Assembly (NCBI GenBank): GCA_005882275.1
Contig: VBAK01000135.1
Coordinates: 1 to 37,046, forward strand
Length of the DNA: 37,046 nt
Direction of reading: 5' to 3'
Origin: Candidatus Segetimicrobium genomatis
GTDB taxonomy: Bacteria > Sysuimicrobiota > Sysuimicrobiia > Sysuimicrobiales > Segetimicrobiaceae
The first letter of the stretch is position 1, and every line of letters starts with the position of its first letter. Of the stretch, positions 21,201-36,200 are shown in pieces. The notes beneath the pieces were generated by a model that saw only the letters and a list, made by a program, of their open reading frames with translations, was not told the DNA's origin and made no database searches. A program made the position numbers and the translations under genes.

Positions 21201-24200
21201 CGCAAGGGGCGTGCGCTGCCGATCGGCTCGGTCAGTCAGCTCGCCACCATCCGTCTGGGCAAGCGCACCGACCGCCGCTCGCCGACGATACGGGAGTTCG
21301 TCCCGCTGGCGAAGCTTGACGACCTGGTCTTCGGCGGCTGGGATGCCATTCCCGATAACGCCTATGAAACCGCGCGCAAGGCCGCCGTGCTCGAGCCCCA
21401 CCACCTCGAGGATGTGAAGGGGCTGCTCAGCGGCGTCCGGCCGATGAAGGCGGCGTTCGACCAGGCCTACGTCAAGCGGCTCGATGGGACGCACGTGAAG
21501 AACGCCAGGACGAAGTTCGACCTGGCCGGGGAGATCAAGGACGACATTCAACGGTTCAAGAAGGAGACCGGAGCGCAGCGGCTGGTGATGGTCTGGTGCG
21601 GCTCGACCGAAGCGTTTCTGACCCCACACCAGGTGCACGACAACCCCAGGGCGTTCGAGGACGCGATGAAGGCGAACCATCCTGCGATCGCGCCCTCGAT
21701 GCTCTACGCCTGGGCCGCGATCACCAGCGGGGTGCCGTTCGCGAACGGCGCGCCCAACCTCACGGTGGACATCCCCGCGCTGCAGGAACTCGCCCGCGAG
21801 CACCACGTGCCCATTTGCGGGAAAGACTTCAAGACCGGCCAGACGCTCCTGAAGACGGTCCTGGCCCCCGGCTTCAAAGCGCGCATGCTGGGGGTGAACG
21901 GGTGGTTTTCGACCAACATCCTGGGCAACCGCGACGGCGAAGTGCTCGACGATCCCGAGTCGGGCAAGACCAAGGAGTTGTCCAAGCTCGGCGCGCTGGA
22001 GTACATCCTCCAACCCCACCTCTACCCGCAGCTCTACGGCAAGATGTGCCACAAAGTGGACATCAGGTACTATCCGCCGCGCGGCGACAACAAAGAGGGC
22101 TGGGATAACATCGATATCTTCGGCTGGCTCGGCTACCCCATGCAGGTCAAAGTGAACTTCCTCTGCCGCGATTCGATCCTGGCGGCGCCGGTGGTGCTCG
22201 ACCTGGTGCTGTTCCTCGACCTGGCCCAGCGCGCCGGGCGGCGCGGCATCCAGGAATGGCTGAGCTTCTATTTCAAGTCACCCATGTGCGCGCCGGACCT
22301 CTATCCCGAGCACGACCTGTTCATTCAGATGATGAAACTGAAGAACACGCTGCGCTCGATGATGGGCGAAGAGTTGATTACCCACCTCGGCGCGGAATAC
22401 TACGACTGAGGATCCCGGTGCGGACGGCGCGGCCGTCGCCCGGGTCCGGGAACGGGAGCGGCGGTTGCAGATAAGGCCGCGGGTCAACTGGTCGCTGGCT
22501 GCCATCGTGGGCGAGGGCCTGCTCTCCCGCCTCAGCTTCGGCCTGATCACCTTCGCGCTCCCGCTCTACGCGCGCCACCTGGGGTTCAGCCTCACCGAGG
22601 TCGGGATCCTGGCGGCGCTCAGCAGCGCCGTGTCCGTGATCCTGAAGCCGCTGTTGGGACGGACGGCCGACCGGTTCGGCCTGAAGCGCACGTTCATGGT
22701 CGCGATCGGCCTGCGCAGCCTGATCTCGCTGGGGTATGGCTTTGCGTCCGCTCCGTGGGCACTGTTCGCGATTCGGGGCGTGTATGGGTTGTCCATGTCC
22801 CTGCGCGATCCCTCCGCGAGCGCGCTGCTTGCCGAGCAGGGCGGAGGCGAATCCGTCGCCTCCGCCTTCGCCTGGTACCAGACGGCCAAGACCGTCGCGG
22901 GCTCGGTGAGCCAGGCCTGCGCGGGGATTTTGCTGACGGTCACGGCGGCCAATTACCCGCTGGTGTTCTTTGTGGCCTTCGCGCTCTCCGTGCTGCCGCT
23001 GCTGGTGGTCACCCGCTATGTGCAGGAGGACGCCGGCGCCCACGGCGCCCCGGACACAGCCGCGCGCCGCCCCGCGCAGGGAGACGACGCGGAGCCTGCG
23101 GACCGCCCGGCGCATCCTCAGCCGCCGAAGCTCCTGCCCTTCGTCGGCCTGGGATTCTTGATTGCCGGGACCGCCGAAATGCTCGGCAGCCTGTTTCCCG
23201 TCCTGGCCACCGAATACGCCGGCTTGAGCAAGGCCCAGGCCGGCTTGATCTATGCGGTGTCCACGCTCCTCATGGTCTTCGCCGGCCCCATCTTCGGCTG
23301 GCTCTCCGACAACGTCAGCCGCAACCTCGTGTTGATGGCGCGGGGGGTCCTCAACACGTGCTCCTCGGCCCTCTATGTGGTCGCTCCCGTGTTCGTTGGG
23401 GTCGCGGTGGCGAAGGCGTTGGACGACATGGGCAAGGCCGCCTTCCGGCCGGCGTGGGGCGCCCTGATGGCGCAGGTCTCCAGTTTCGACAGGCGCCACC
23501 GCGCGCGCGTGATGAGCTGGATGAGCACGGGAGAAGACGCGGGGCGGGCGCTCGGTCCCGTGCTGGCGGGTGTTCTGTGGAGCACCTGGGGCATCGCGGT
23601 GTTGATGGGCGTCCGGATCCTGCTCGCCATCTTGACCGAGGTGTACACTGTATCGGTCACGCGCCTGCCGGCACTGCGCGCGCCGGGGCCGGACCCTCTT
23701 GCCCGTGTTGAAGACACCGCCGTCGCGGCGGGGTCAGAGTAGCGCATGGAGCGGCGCGCGTTCCTCCGGTGGGCGGCCGCCGCGGCAGCCGCGGCGGTTG
23801 GCCGCCCCGGATGGGCCGCCGCCCGGGGACGGTGGTGGAGCAGCCTCGTCTTCGGGGTGTTCGAGAACCAGGGGTTCGCTCAGGTGGCGGGTCTGCCCTC
23901 GCACCGCCGCCTGGCGCGCGAAGGGACGGTCCACGCCCGGTACTCGGGCGTCGCGCACCCGTCCGGCCCCAACTACCGGGCGATGGTCTCCGGCGCGACC
24001 TGGGGCACCGAGCAGACGGTCGAAACCTTCCACCACTCCGTCGGGAGCGAAGCCGCCAAGCGGGTTCCACCGATTCCGACTTACGTGTACCATCTGGTCG
24101 GGGAGATCCCGCCGAAGCACAACCCCTTTGCCGATCTGCGGGCACCGGTGGCCTCGGTGCGGCACGGGCTGGCTGCGTTTCGGAGCGACCTCGCAGGCGC

Positions 24201-27200
24201 GCTGCCATCCTCCGCGCTCGTCTACGTCGGGTGGGACGACGACAACAACTTGCACGACGGCAGCCCCGACGTTGCGGATCGGAACCTCACCGCGCTCCTC
24301 GACACGCTGGCCGCCTCTCCTTGGTTTGCGCGGCCGGATGGGGAGGGGCGGTACCCGGTCTTCTTCTTTTGCTACGATGAGGACGACGGAGACGGCGACA
24401 ACCGCGTCTTCGCGGCCTGGTGGGGGCATGGGGTGCGTCGGGGCAGGGTGTCGCAGACCCCCTACACGCACTACAGCCTCTGCCGGACGATCGCGGACAA
24501 CTGGGGGCTTCCCGCGCTCGGGAACGCGGCCGAGGCGGCCCCGATCACAGACCCGTGGCTGTGAGCCCGGGTCCTTCCGGACCGATCAGGTATTTCCTTA
24601 AGGCAGCCTGAAGAGTCTCTTACGCTCCCCGTCCAAGGCATCGATCAGGATGTTTCCCCAAGGGCAGTGAAGAGTTCTCACGGGGCGGATGAAGAGTTTT
24701 TCACCGGTCGATTCCATACGTTCACCCCTGGCGCGGCGGCCCCCTGGGGTGAGAAGTTAAGACACGGTTAAGACCGTTTGTCGAGAGGGTTAAGGGGGAA
24801 CCGACCGGGATGCGTCTGTGCTTCATCGTTGAAGAACTCTACAGGCATGACTCCATGCCCCTGGACGTTGCACACCAGCTGCGCCGATGGGGCCATACGG
24901 TCGATTTGTTGGAGCCGCCCGAGACGGTGACCTGTCTGTCCGATCTCCCGAGCCAATCGTACGATGCCATCGTCCTGAAAACGGTCTCGGGGGGCCCCGG
25001 GCTGAGCCTGCTGCAGGCGGCAGAAGCGGTCGGGATTCCCACCATCAATAACTCGCGCTCGATCAGGCTGGTGCGCGACAAGGCCGTGGCCGCCGCCTTT
25101 GCGCACGCCAAGGGGCTCCCGGTTCCCCGGACGTACTTTGTCGCCCATCCGCGGCTGCTGGAGAGGATTCCCGAGAGCGATTATCCCCTCGTGATCAAAC
25201 CGACCAATGGGAGCGCCCACAACGGCATCTATCGGGCGAAAAGCCCTGCCGACCTGGCCACGCTGGAGATCGCCGAGCCCGATGGAGGGTTTCTGCTGGC
25301 CCAGCACTATGCGGAGAACCCGGGATACGACATCAAACTGTACGTGATCGGCAACGATGTGTACGCCGTCGCGAGGAAATCCCCGCTGCATCCCAAGATC
25401 GTGGTGCACGAGCAACGGATCCCGCTTGCGCCGGAGTGGCGGCGGTTGGCGCTGCGCGCCGGCCGGCTCTTTGGGTTGGACATCTACGGTCTGGATGTGG
25501 TGGAGACGAGAAATGGACCGGCCGTGGTGGACATCAATGACTTCCCCAGCTTCGGGCATGTCCCGGGGGCGGTGAGCCATGTCGCCAATTACATCCTCAA
25601 GATCGCCGGACGTGCCGGGGCGAATCGGCGCCGCAGCGTCGCGAACGGGGGGAGACCACACCCCGCTGCGCAGACCCGCGCGGCCCATGCGGGGACCCGC
25701 CCGACCAAGAGAAGGGCGGTGATCAACGCCTGACCGGCGGCGGACGATCGCGCGCGCCCTCGAGGAAAGGGGTCGCCTCATGGACATCTGCATGATTCTG
25801 GACAATTCAGAAACACCCCAGCACCCTGTGATCGGTCCAATGCTTCGACAGCTGAGCGCGGCTCACAGCGTCCGCCTGCTCGACGTGCGCACGCTGGCGG
25901 GCGATGAGGCCGTCGCGCACGAAGAGGCGCGCTCCCTGGCCGACCTCTACCTGCTGAAGGGACACAGCCTCCCGGCGCTGGAGGTGGGACATCACCTGGA
26001 ACAGCGTGGGGCGCTGGTGGTCAACAATTGGGCGTCGTCGATGGCCTGCCAGGATCGCGTCCTGATGGCCGAGCGGATGAAGAGGGCTCGTCTTCCCTTC
26101 CCGCGCATCTGGAGTTGCCCTTCGTTGGCGGACGTGCGAACACAGCGTCGCCTGCTTTCCACGCTGCGATTTCCGCTCATGGTGAAGAGCCGCTACAGCC
26201 GCCGCGGAGATCTCGTGGACAAGGTGCAGGACATGGAACAGGTGCACAGACTCGCAGGACGGTGGGGCAACGAGCCGGTCATTCTCCAGGACGTTGTGCA
26301 CAGCGATGGCTGGGACATCAGAGGATGGGTGATCGACCAACAGATATTTGTCGCACGGCGCCGCACGCCCTTGGAAGCGGGTGACCCGACCCAATTTCTC
26401 CCTGTGCCGGCGGAGACGATTCCAGGCGACTGGCGCTCCCTCATGAGAGAGACCGGCCGGGCCTTTGATCTCCATCTTTTTTCGGTCGATCTCCTGATGA
26501 CCGACCAGGGGCCTTGTATCGTCGATGTCGATTCCTTTCCAGGGTTTCGAGGGGCCGCGGGCGCCGTTTCCGCGCTCATTGCGTTGATCGAGCGCCTGGG
26601 GGCGGAGAGACCGGGCCGGCCGGAAGGCACCGGGCCCGGGGCTGTCCGGCGCCAGCGCGCCCGGGCCAATCGTGGATCATAGGCGGTCGTCCCTACCCGA
26701 TCGTTGTGTCGCCGCGCATCAGTCCACACCCGCGCCCGACAGAGAAACCGTCTGCGGGCTTCCGTTCCCGCTGTTGGTGACGGAAAGCGTTCCGCTGTAG
26801 GGAGCGTCGCTGTCCCGCGGCGTGAACACCACCTGGAACGTGCAGCTCTGCCCCGGGGCGAGTGTGCCGGGGCAATTGTTGGTCTGTGAAAAGGCATTCG
26901 ACGGCGAAATGGCGATGACCGTGACCGTCACCACCGCGGCGCTATCGTTGTAGAGGGTGGCGCTCATCGGCGCGCTGCTCGATCCCGGGAGCGTCGCCGG
27001 GAATCTGAGGCTGCTGGGCGTGAAGGCGAGGTCGCCCGGCTCGCCCGTCCCGGCCAGCGCAATGGTCTGCTCCGGGCTGCCGACCGAGTTGTCGCTCAGC
27101 GTCACCGACCCGGGTCGCGTTCCCGCAGCCGTGGGGCTGAAGGTGACGCTGACCGCGCAGCTTTGGCCGGGATCGAGCGTCGCGGGGCAATTGGCGGCCT

Positions 27201-30200
27201 GGGCGTAATCTCCGTTGGTCGCAATGCCCGTAAACGTGACCGGACTCTTGCCGACATTGGTGACGGTGATGGTCTGAGACGCGCTCGTGAGCCCAACCTC
27301 CAGCAGGCCGAAGTCCAGGCTGAGCGGGCTGATGGCCAGGGTGAGCGGGACGTAGAACTCAACGCCGTCCAGTTGACGCAGATTGCTGGCGCCGCCGACG
27401 ACGAGCACCCGTCCATCCCCCAGCAGGGAGGCGGTGTGGTAATAGCGCGCCTGGTTCAGCCTGGCGATCGCCGTGAATTTGCCCGTGGCTTCGTCGTAGA
27501 TCTCCGACGTCGCGGTGGGGTAGAAGCAGAATGTGCGTCCACAGCCTCTGAACGCCCCACCCGCCGTCAAGAGCACGGTGCCGTCCGCGAGAAGCGTGGA
27601 GGTGTGCGCGAAGCGTCCTTGGGTCATAGTGCCGGTTGCCGTCCATTGATTGGCCGATGGGTCGTAGATTTCCGCCGCGGCCAAAGCGGTGCGAAAGGGG
27701 TTTCCGCCCGTCACCAGCACCTTGCCGTCCCCGAGGAGCGTCGCGGCGTGCAGGAAGCGCCTGTACGTTGTGCTGGGGGCGCTGGTCCAGGCGCCCGTGG
27801 CAGGATCGTAGAGTTCGCAGGAATTGAGGGTAGAGCCGTTGGACCCGCCGACGATCAACACTTGGCCACTGCCCAGCAGCGTCGCGGTGTGGCGCCAGCG
27901 GGCCGTCCCGAGGCTCCCGCCGGCCGACCAGGAGTTCGTTGCCGGATCATACAGCTCGCTTTCGCCGGTGAACGCGCTGCAGCCGCTCACCGTGCATCCG
28001 CCTGTGACCAGCACCTTGCCGCTCTTCAAGAGGGTGGCCGTGTGGAAATAGCGTCCCACGGCCAGGGCGCCCGCGGAGGACCAGGTTCCGGAGGCCGGGT
28101 CGTACAATTCAGCCCCGGCCAAGACCGACCCGCTGCTGCCGAGTCCACCCGTGACCAGCACCCTCCCATCGGGCAACGTGACGGCAGGGAAGTCCTCTCG
28201 AGCGTCGGCCATCGTTCCCGTCGGCGTCCACCCGCCCGACGATGGACTGTAGACCTCAGCGGATGAGAGGATGTTCGTGCCGTCCGTACCGCCCGCCGCC
28301 AGGATACTTCCGTCGCCGAGCGTCGCCTGCGCGGCGAGTTCACGAGCCGAGTTCATGCTGCCTGTGAGTGTCCACGCACCCTGGACCTGGGCGCGGAGCA
28401 ACTGCGTGTTCGAGATCAACAGCATCGCGCTGACGGCCATACCGACAAGAATTGCGAAGCGATGACTCTTCATGAATGCGCCCCCCCAGGTGCCTCAACA
28501 CTCCAACCAGGGTTTCCGGCTTGGCTTCCTCGACACCTTCAACTGCGCGACTCGACGCACGCCGTGCTCCCTCTGCCCCTGCGTCCCACGAACAGGGCGG
28601 GCGGCGTGGGATCGAGAAGCACATCAACGCGGATCCGGCCGCGCGGACCGAGGAGGGGCACGGTGTCGGTGAGGGCGACCTCGGGTCGACGGGACCTCCA
28701 GACGATTGCCCGGCGCGCGATGCTCGAACGGGGCTTCCAGCCGGATTTCGGCGCGGACGTGCTCGCCGAACTGGGGGCCATCCCCGGCCCTGCCGCGGCC
28801 CAGAGTCCGTCCACCCGGGACCTGCGGGGGGCGCTCTGGGCGTCCATTGACAATGACGACTCGCTCGACCTCGATCAGCTCTCGGTCGCCGAGAGCCAGG
28901 CCGACGGCGGGGTGAAGGTCCTCGTGGCGATTGCCGACGTGGACGCCCTCGTCGGAAGAGCCTCGGCGATGAACGCGCGCGCGCAGCAGAACGCGACGTC
29001 CGTCTATACGGTCGCCCAGGTCTTCCCCATGCTCCCGGAACGGCTGTCAACGGATCTGACCTCGCTCCGAGAGGGCCAGGAGCGGTTGGCCGTCGTCGTC
29101 GAAATGGTGACCGACCCGGACGGCGCCGTGGTGCGGTCGGATCTGTATTGGGCCACCGTGGTCAACCACGCCAGGCTCGCGTACCACGCCGTCGCGCCGT
29201 GGCTTGCGGGGCAGGGGCCGGCGCCTCCGCGGGTCGCGGCCGTTCCCGGGCTGGCGGACCAGCTTCGCCTGCAGGACCGGGTCGCGCAGGCGCTGAGGGC
29301 GCGGCGATTCCACCGCGGCGCGCTGACGCTCCAGACAACGGAGCCGCAGGCCGTCTTCGATGGCGACACGCTCACCGATCTCCAGCCGAGGCAACAGAAT
29401 CGCGCCGAAGCGCTGATCGAGGACCTCATGATCGCGGCCAACGGGGTGACGGCGCGTTATCTCGAAGCCCGGGGGGCTCCGACGTTCCGCCGCGTCCTGC
29501 CGGTTCCCGAGCGCTGGGATCGGATCGTCGAGCTGGCGGCGGGGTTCGGAGAACGGCTGCCGGGAACCCCCGATGCGGCCGCGCTCGAAGCGTTCCTCGC
29601 AAAGCGGCGGCAGGCCGATCCGCTGCGATTTCCGGACCTGTCGCTGAGCGTCATCAAGCTGCTGGGACCCGGCGAGTACGTGGTCGACGTCCCCGGCCGG
29701 CAAGCGGAGGGACACTTCGCGCTCGCGGTCACCGCGTACACGCACTCGACCGCCCCGAACCGGCGCTTCGCGGACCTGGTGACGCAGCGGCTCCTCAGGG
29801 CCGCCATGGTGAGCGGTCCTGCTCCCTATGGCCTGGACGAATTGCAGGCCCTGGCGCGGCATTGCACCGAGCAGGAGGACAACGCCAGGCGGGTGGAACG
29901 ACAGGTGCAGAAATCGGCCGCCGCGCTGCTCCTGCAGCGCCGGATCGGCGAGCAGTTTCTGGGGGTCATCACCGGCGCCTCCGAGAAGGGAACCTGGGTA
30001 CGCATTGTCCGCCCTCCGGTCGAGGGCAGAGTGGTCCGCGGATTCCAGGGCCTCGACGTGGGCGATCGGGTCAACGTGGAGTTGGTCGGCGCGAGCGCGG
30101 ACCGGGGTTTCATCGACTTCGCGAGGGTGGACGGACGTGGGGCTGAGCGGGGGTAGTGCGCGATCTTCGATGCCACGGGCGTCCGCCTCCGCACTGTGCC

Positions 30201-33200
30201 CCTCACACCCGCCCGCGTGATCGAGGGTCTGCGCCACCGGGCCTAGGCATGCCCAGACCCACCCTTGTCGCGGCGGCCGCAGCAGTCTCCCGCCGGGACA
30301 AGGTGATGGCCAGGCTGATGAAGAGGACCGGCCCCTTCCGCCTGCCGAGGCCGGGCAAGGTCGCGTCCATCCGAGATCTCGCCACAAAGGTCGCCGATGG
30401 AACCGTCCCGCTGGATCGCATCGCCAGACTTCCCGACGAGGAGGTCATCACGCGCCTGTCGGTCGTCCGCGGCATCGGGCGGTGGACCGCGGAAATGTTC
30501 CTGATCTTCCAGCTGCGCCGGCTCGACGTGTGGCCGGTCGAGGACTACGGGGTCCGCAAGGGGTACTCGCTGGCTTACGGCCTGCGGGACCTCCTGACAC
30601 CGAAGCAGCTCGAGGCCGAGGGCGAACGCTTCCGGCCGTACCGGACGGTGGCGGCCTGGTACTGCTGGCAGGCCGTCCACGAACAACGGAAACCGCGCCA
30701 ATGACCGATCCGGGCCGGTGATCTCCCCTCAACACCGGCAACGGCTATGACGTTTGAACGGTCCGTTGCCGGCAGGCCTGTAACTTGCGCTCGAAAAAGT
30801 TCGTCTCGGACCGGCTCCGGGCCAGCGTGATGGCTCTTTCAAAGCACTCCCCCGCCTCCGCCGCCCGGCCCGCCAGCAGGTGAAACTCTCCCTGGGCCGC
30901 CGGGTAAAAGGGATAGTCCTTCAGTCTGGCGGGATCGGGAATCTTCCTGAGTTCGGCCAGCCCTGCTTCCGGCCCCCGGGCTTTGCCCACGGCAATGGCC
31001 CGATTCAAGGCGACGATGGGCGAAGGTGTGAGCCGGACCAGCATCTCGTACAGTTCCAGGATTTTGGCCCATTCGGTGCTCTCATAGGTCGGCGCCGCGC
31101 AGTGCAGCGAGGCGATCCCCGCTTCCAGGTGATACTCGCTCAATTCGTTTCCCGTCGAGGCTTGTTCAAGGAACTGGAATCCCCGCCCCATCAACTCCCG
31201 GTCCCATGTCGACCGGTCCTGGACCTCCAACTGGATCAACCCGCCGTCCTCATCGATCCGGCCGGGAAGCCGGGCGGCGTGGAAACAACAGAGCGCGATG
31301 AGGGCATGAGTCTTGGGTGTGTTCCCCTGCGGGTGCTCGCTGAGGAGCAGCGCGAGGCGGATGGCCTCGAAGCAGAGGTCCTCCCGCACACTCCGTTCGG
31401 ATTGGCTGCCGTGGTACCCCTCGCTGAACAGCAGGTAGATGGCCTGATGGATGGCCTCCAGGCGCTCGGGGATCTCCGACGCGTCGGCGAGCTCCACCAA
31501 CGTCCCCGAACGCCGGAACAGCTTCCGCGCCCGGCCCAGACGTTTTTCGACGGCGTCCTCGCTCGCCAGGAGGGCGTGGGCGATCTCGGACACGCTGAAA
31601 CCGCACAGGGTCTTCAGGATGAGCGTCACCTGGGCTTCGGTGGAGAGCTCCGGAGGACAGCAGGAAAACATCATGCGCAGCTGGTCGTCCTGGATCTCGT
31701 GCTCAACAGCCGCCATCTCCCCCGGCAGGTCCTCCCCGTGCCTCATCAGGCGGGCGAGCTCCGGGGTGAAGTAGCGGAGGTGATCGTCCCGCCGCAGGAG
31801 ATCAATGGCCCGGTTGCGGGCCGCCCGCATGAGCCAGCCGGAGGGATTGTCTGGAACGCCGTGCAGGGGCCACGTCTGCAGGGCCCGATAAAGAGTGTCC
31901 TGGACCACGTCCTCGGCCAGGTCGAGACGGCCCAACCCGAAGATCCTGGTCAAGTAAGAGACCATCTTCCCCGCCTCCTGGCGGAAAAGATGGTCGACCA
32001 ATCCCTGGACGTCCTCCGTCGCGGCCCTCCCCGGCGAAGCAGCCCTACATGGAAACGATGGGGCGGATCTCCACCGATCCGTCGCCTTCCAGGATGGGAC
32101 AGCCCTTGGACAGTTCCACCGCCTGGTTCAAGTCACTCGCCTCGACGACCATATAGCCCCCGATGGAGTCCTTGGCCTCGACGAAGGGGCCGTCGGTGAC
32201 GATCTTGGACTTGCCCCGAACCACCTTGCCGGTTCCATCCAACCGCTCCCCCGCCTGCTTGAAATGGCCGTTCTTTTTCAGGGTCTCCGCCCAGCCCATC
32301 CACTTCTTCGTGAGCTGCTGCATCTGCTCGGGGGACATGGACCGCAGGGCGGTCTGGTTGTGCCGGAACAAATACATGAAATTGGCCATGTGGCTACTCC
32401 TCCTCTGTTCGAGTCTGCTTCTTCCTGCCGATGTCGCAGAGCATGTCCGAATGGATATTCAGCCCGATATTGGTCATATTGTACAGATGCTCACTGGCCA
32501 CGAGCCAGACGATCTCGCAGATCGCGCGTTCCGAATAATGACGGGACAGGCGGGCAAAGGTGTTCGGGTTGACCTCTTTCTCCTTGGTCAGCTCCGTCAC
32601 GTAGTCCAGCGCTGCGCGTTCCGCCTCGGTGAAGAGCGGATTCGCGCGGTAGTGCTCCAGCGCATCGAATTTGGCTTGATTCATCGATGCTTGGATCGTG
32701 GCCCAGCGGCCGATGTCCATGCAGAAGAGACAGACATTGAGACGCGCCACCTGCTCACGGATCAACATGACGGTCTCCGGTGGAAGCAGCAGTTTCTTGT
32801 CCAGCGCGGCGACCTTGGCATAGAACTGACCGAACGCAATCGGCAGCCGCGCGGAATGCACTTTCAGCGGTGTGAGCACTTTCCCGAATCGCCGGCGTGT
32901 AAAGTAATACGCCAGCCTCATCATGAGCCCCTGAGGCTTTTCGATGGGAGGAAGGAATGTGTCCGCGTGCATCACGTTTGCCATGGTGCTTCTCCTTTCC
33001 CCAGGTCATGATTTCCGGTTTCTGCCTCTATGACGAATGGGAAAGCCGAAACCGGACATCCGCGGTGCGGAGGCCGCGGGACGGCGGGACCGCCCCATGC
33101 GCGTTATGGCTTGGGCGGTTCTTGCCGGTTGAACATCATGTACAAGACCATATCCCAGGTATTTCGGATGCCGGCGACGAGGAGCAGGATGCAGGCCCAC

Positions 33201-36200
33201 GCCATGGCGTCGAGCACCTGAGCGGTCCTGAGGAGCAGCCCCATGCCGGTTCCCACATACATCAGGTAACTGACCAAGGGCGCGAGGAAATACCACGCCC
33301 AATCGTGCAGATCGACGATGTGTTCCCTGTACTGGCGCACCATGAACGGCAGCACCGCGAGGGCCCGCCCGGCGCTGACGAGGCCGGCCAGGGCAAGCAG
33401 GATCCCGAGTTGGATACGCGTGATGGTGGGAATCACGACCACCGCGGCGGTGACGAGCACGTAGATGAAGTGGATGAGCGATGGATTGACGAACGCCCGG
33501 AGGGCGGGGGTGTTTTGTTTGATGATGATCCCGGACCCGACCGTGATCGCCACAAACGTGAGCCCCACCAGCCCGGCCGCGGCCCCACCGATCAGAAAAT
33601 AGAAGGTCTGCCAGTCACGGAGCGTCTGGGATAGCGTATCGGGCATACCGTCCCCCCAGTGTCGTCGGATTTCCATTTGTGTGACCGAACTCCTTGCCGG
33701 AGGCGCGTCGCCTCCGTGAGCGGCAGTCGTGTGGTGCTTAACAACCGCGCCGCACGCCGCACTTGCAATTCTCGCGGCGAACGCATACCCTGCAGGATAG
33801 ATAGAGGTTCCCGGAATCTTGCAGCACCTATCCGGCACTTGGTCCCGCCGCGTTGACCCGGTCCGCGTCCCAGCTCGCAGCGATCAGAGAAACTCTGCAA
33901 AGGGGGAACGGCTATGTTGGTATTGGGAACTCTTGCCCGAAACTGGTGGGCGTTCGTGCTGCGCGGCGTTGTCGCCATCCTCTTTGGGATCCTGGCGATC
34001 ACCCGGCCGGGCATGACCCTGGAGGCGCTGGTGTTCGTGTTCGCCGTCTGGGCGCTCCTCGACGGCGTCCTGGCCTTGATCCATTCCGTGGGGGCGGCGC
34101 AGGCGGGCGAGCCCTGGTGGCCGCTGGTGCTGGGGGGGCTGTTGAGCGTGGCCGCCGGGCTGGTGGCCCTGAAGTGGCCGGGCATCACCGCCCTGGCCCT
34201 GCTCCTGCTCATCGCGTACTGGTCTATCCTCAGAGGCATCCTCGAGATCGCCGCCGCGGTCCGGCTGAGGCACGAGCTCCGGGGCGAAGGATGGCTCATC
34301 CTCGGCGGGATTGCCTCGGTGGTGTTTGGCGCGCTGCTCGTTCTGTCTCCCGCGTCGGGCGCGCTCGCGGTGGTGTGGCTGATCGGCATCTATGCGCTGA
34401 TCTTCGGCATTGCGCTGCTCATGCTGGGCTTTCGCCTCAAGAGTCATGCGGGAGAGCTGCCGGCCGCGGCCCCTGCCCGCGCCCGATGATATGGCGGTGA
34501 CAGTAACCGCGGCAACGACACGCCGCAAAGGAGAACAATGGTGACGACGGTCATGGAGCACGAAGCGGACCAGGTCAGGCGTGCGAACACGACCGAACGG
34601 CAACCGGTCGTCTTCATCCACGGCCTCTGGCTGCTGCCCAGCAGTTGGGACCGCTGGGCGAAGGTATTCGAAGAGGCCGGCTACACCACGCTCACGCCCG
34701 GATGGCCCGACGACCCAGAGACCGTCGGCGAGGCGAACGCGAAGCCCGAAGTCCTCGCGCACAAGACCGTTGGCCAGGTCGCAGACCATTTCGACGAGAT
34801 TATCGGGAGGCTGGAGCGGAAACCGGCCCTCATCGGCCACTCGTTCGGCGGACTGCTCGCGCAGATCCTCGCGGGGCGCGGCCTCGCCGCGGCAACGGTG
34901 GCGATCGACGCAGCGCCTTTTCGCGGGGTGCTGCCGCTTCCGTTTTCATCCCTGAAGTCCGCGTGGCCGGTGCTCGGCAATCCGGCCAACCGCAACCGCG
35001 CGATCCCGCTCACGTTCGAACAGTTCCGGTTCGGTTTCGCCAACGCCGTCGGCGAAGACGAGGCCAGGGAACTCTACGAGACCTTCGCCGTGCCGGCGTC
35101 GGGCGTGCCGCTGTTCCAGGCCGCGGCCGCCAACCTCAACCCGTGGACCGAAGCGAAGGTCGACACCGAGAACCCCGGCCGGGGGCCGATGCTGCTCATC
35201 TCCGGCGAAAAAGACCACACGGTCCCATGGTCGATCACGGAAGCCTCGTTCAGGCTCCAGCAGCGCAACCAGGGCGTCACCGAGATCATCGAGATCCCCG
35301 ACCGGGGGCACGCGCTAACGATCGACAGCGGTTGGCGAACGGTTGCCGGGACGGCGCTCGCATTCGTTCAGCGCTTCGTCTAACCGCTGGAGCTCGGGGA
35401 GGTCACCGACACGCGTGTCGATCAGGGGGTGACAATATGCCAGACAGATTCGTCTCGCGGGCATTTCGAGGGCGTCGCCAGGCCGGCGAGGTCTCGGCGC
35501 GCCTGCCGCCCGGACAGTACCTGGAGCGCGGCTTTCCCGTCTTGTCGGCCGGTCCGACTCCTCACACGCCGCTGGAGCAGTGGGACTTCTCGATTCTCGG
35601 CAGCGTAGAGCAGCCGAAGCGCTGGACCTGGGACGAACTGCGCGCATTGCCGCATGAGCCGGTGACCGCCGATATCCACTGCGTGACCAAGTGGTCGAAA
35701 CTGGACTCGCATTGGGAGGGGGTCTCGATCGACACGCTGCTCGCGCAGGTGGAGTCGGAAGCCGACTACGTCATCGCCTTCTGCGACGGCGGCTACACCA
35801 CCAACCTGCCGCGTGAGGACGTGACGGACGGGAAGGCGTGGGTGGCCTACGAGTACGAAGGCGAGCCGATCCCGCCCGAGCACGGCGGGCCGGCGCGGCT
35901 GCTGGTGCCCCATCTGTACTTCTGGAAGAGCGCGAAATGGGTCCGGGGCCTGCGCCTGGTCGACCAGGATGAGCCGGGCTTCTGGGAGTCACTCGGCTAT
36001 CACAACCTTGGGGATCCATGGAAGGAACAGCGCTACGCGGGCGACTGATCTGGCAACTCGGCGAGGTGGTGGAGACCCGGACGGAGACCGCGCGGGCGAG
36101 GAGCCTGACGCTGGCGGTGCCGGGGTGGCCGGGACACCGGCCGGGCCAGCACGTGGATCTCCGGCTCACCGCGGAAGACGGCTACCAGGCGGAGCGGAGC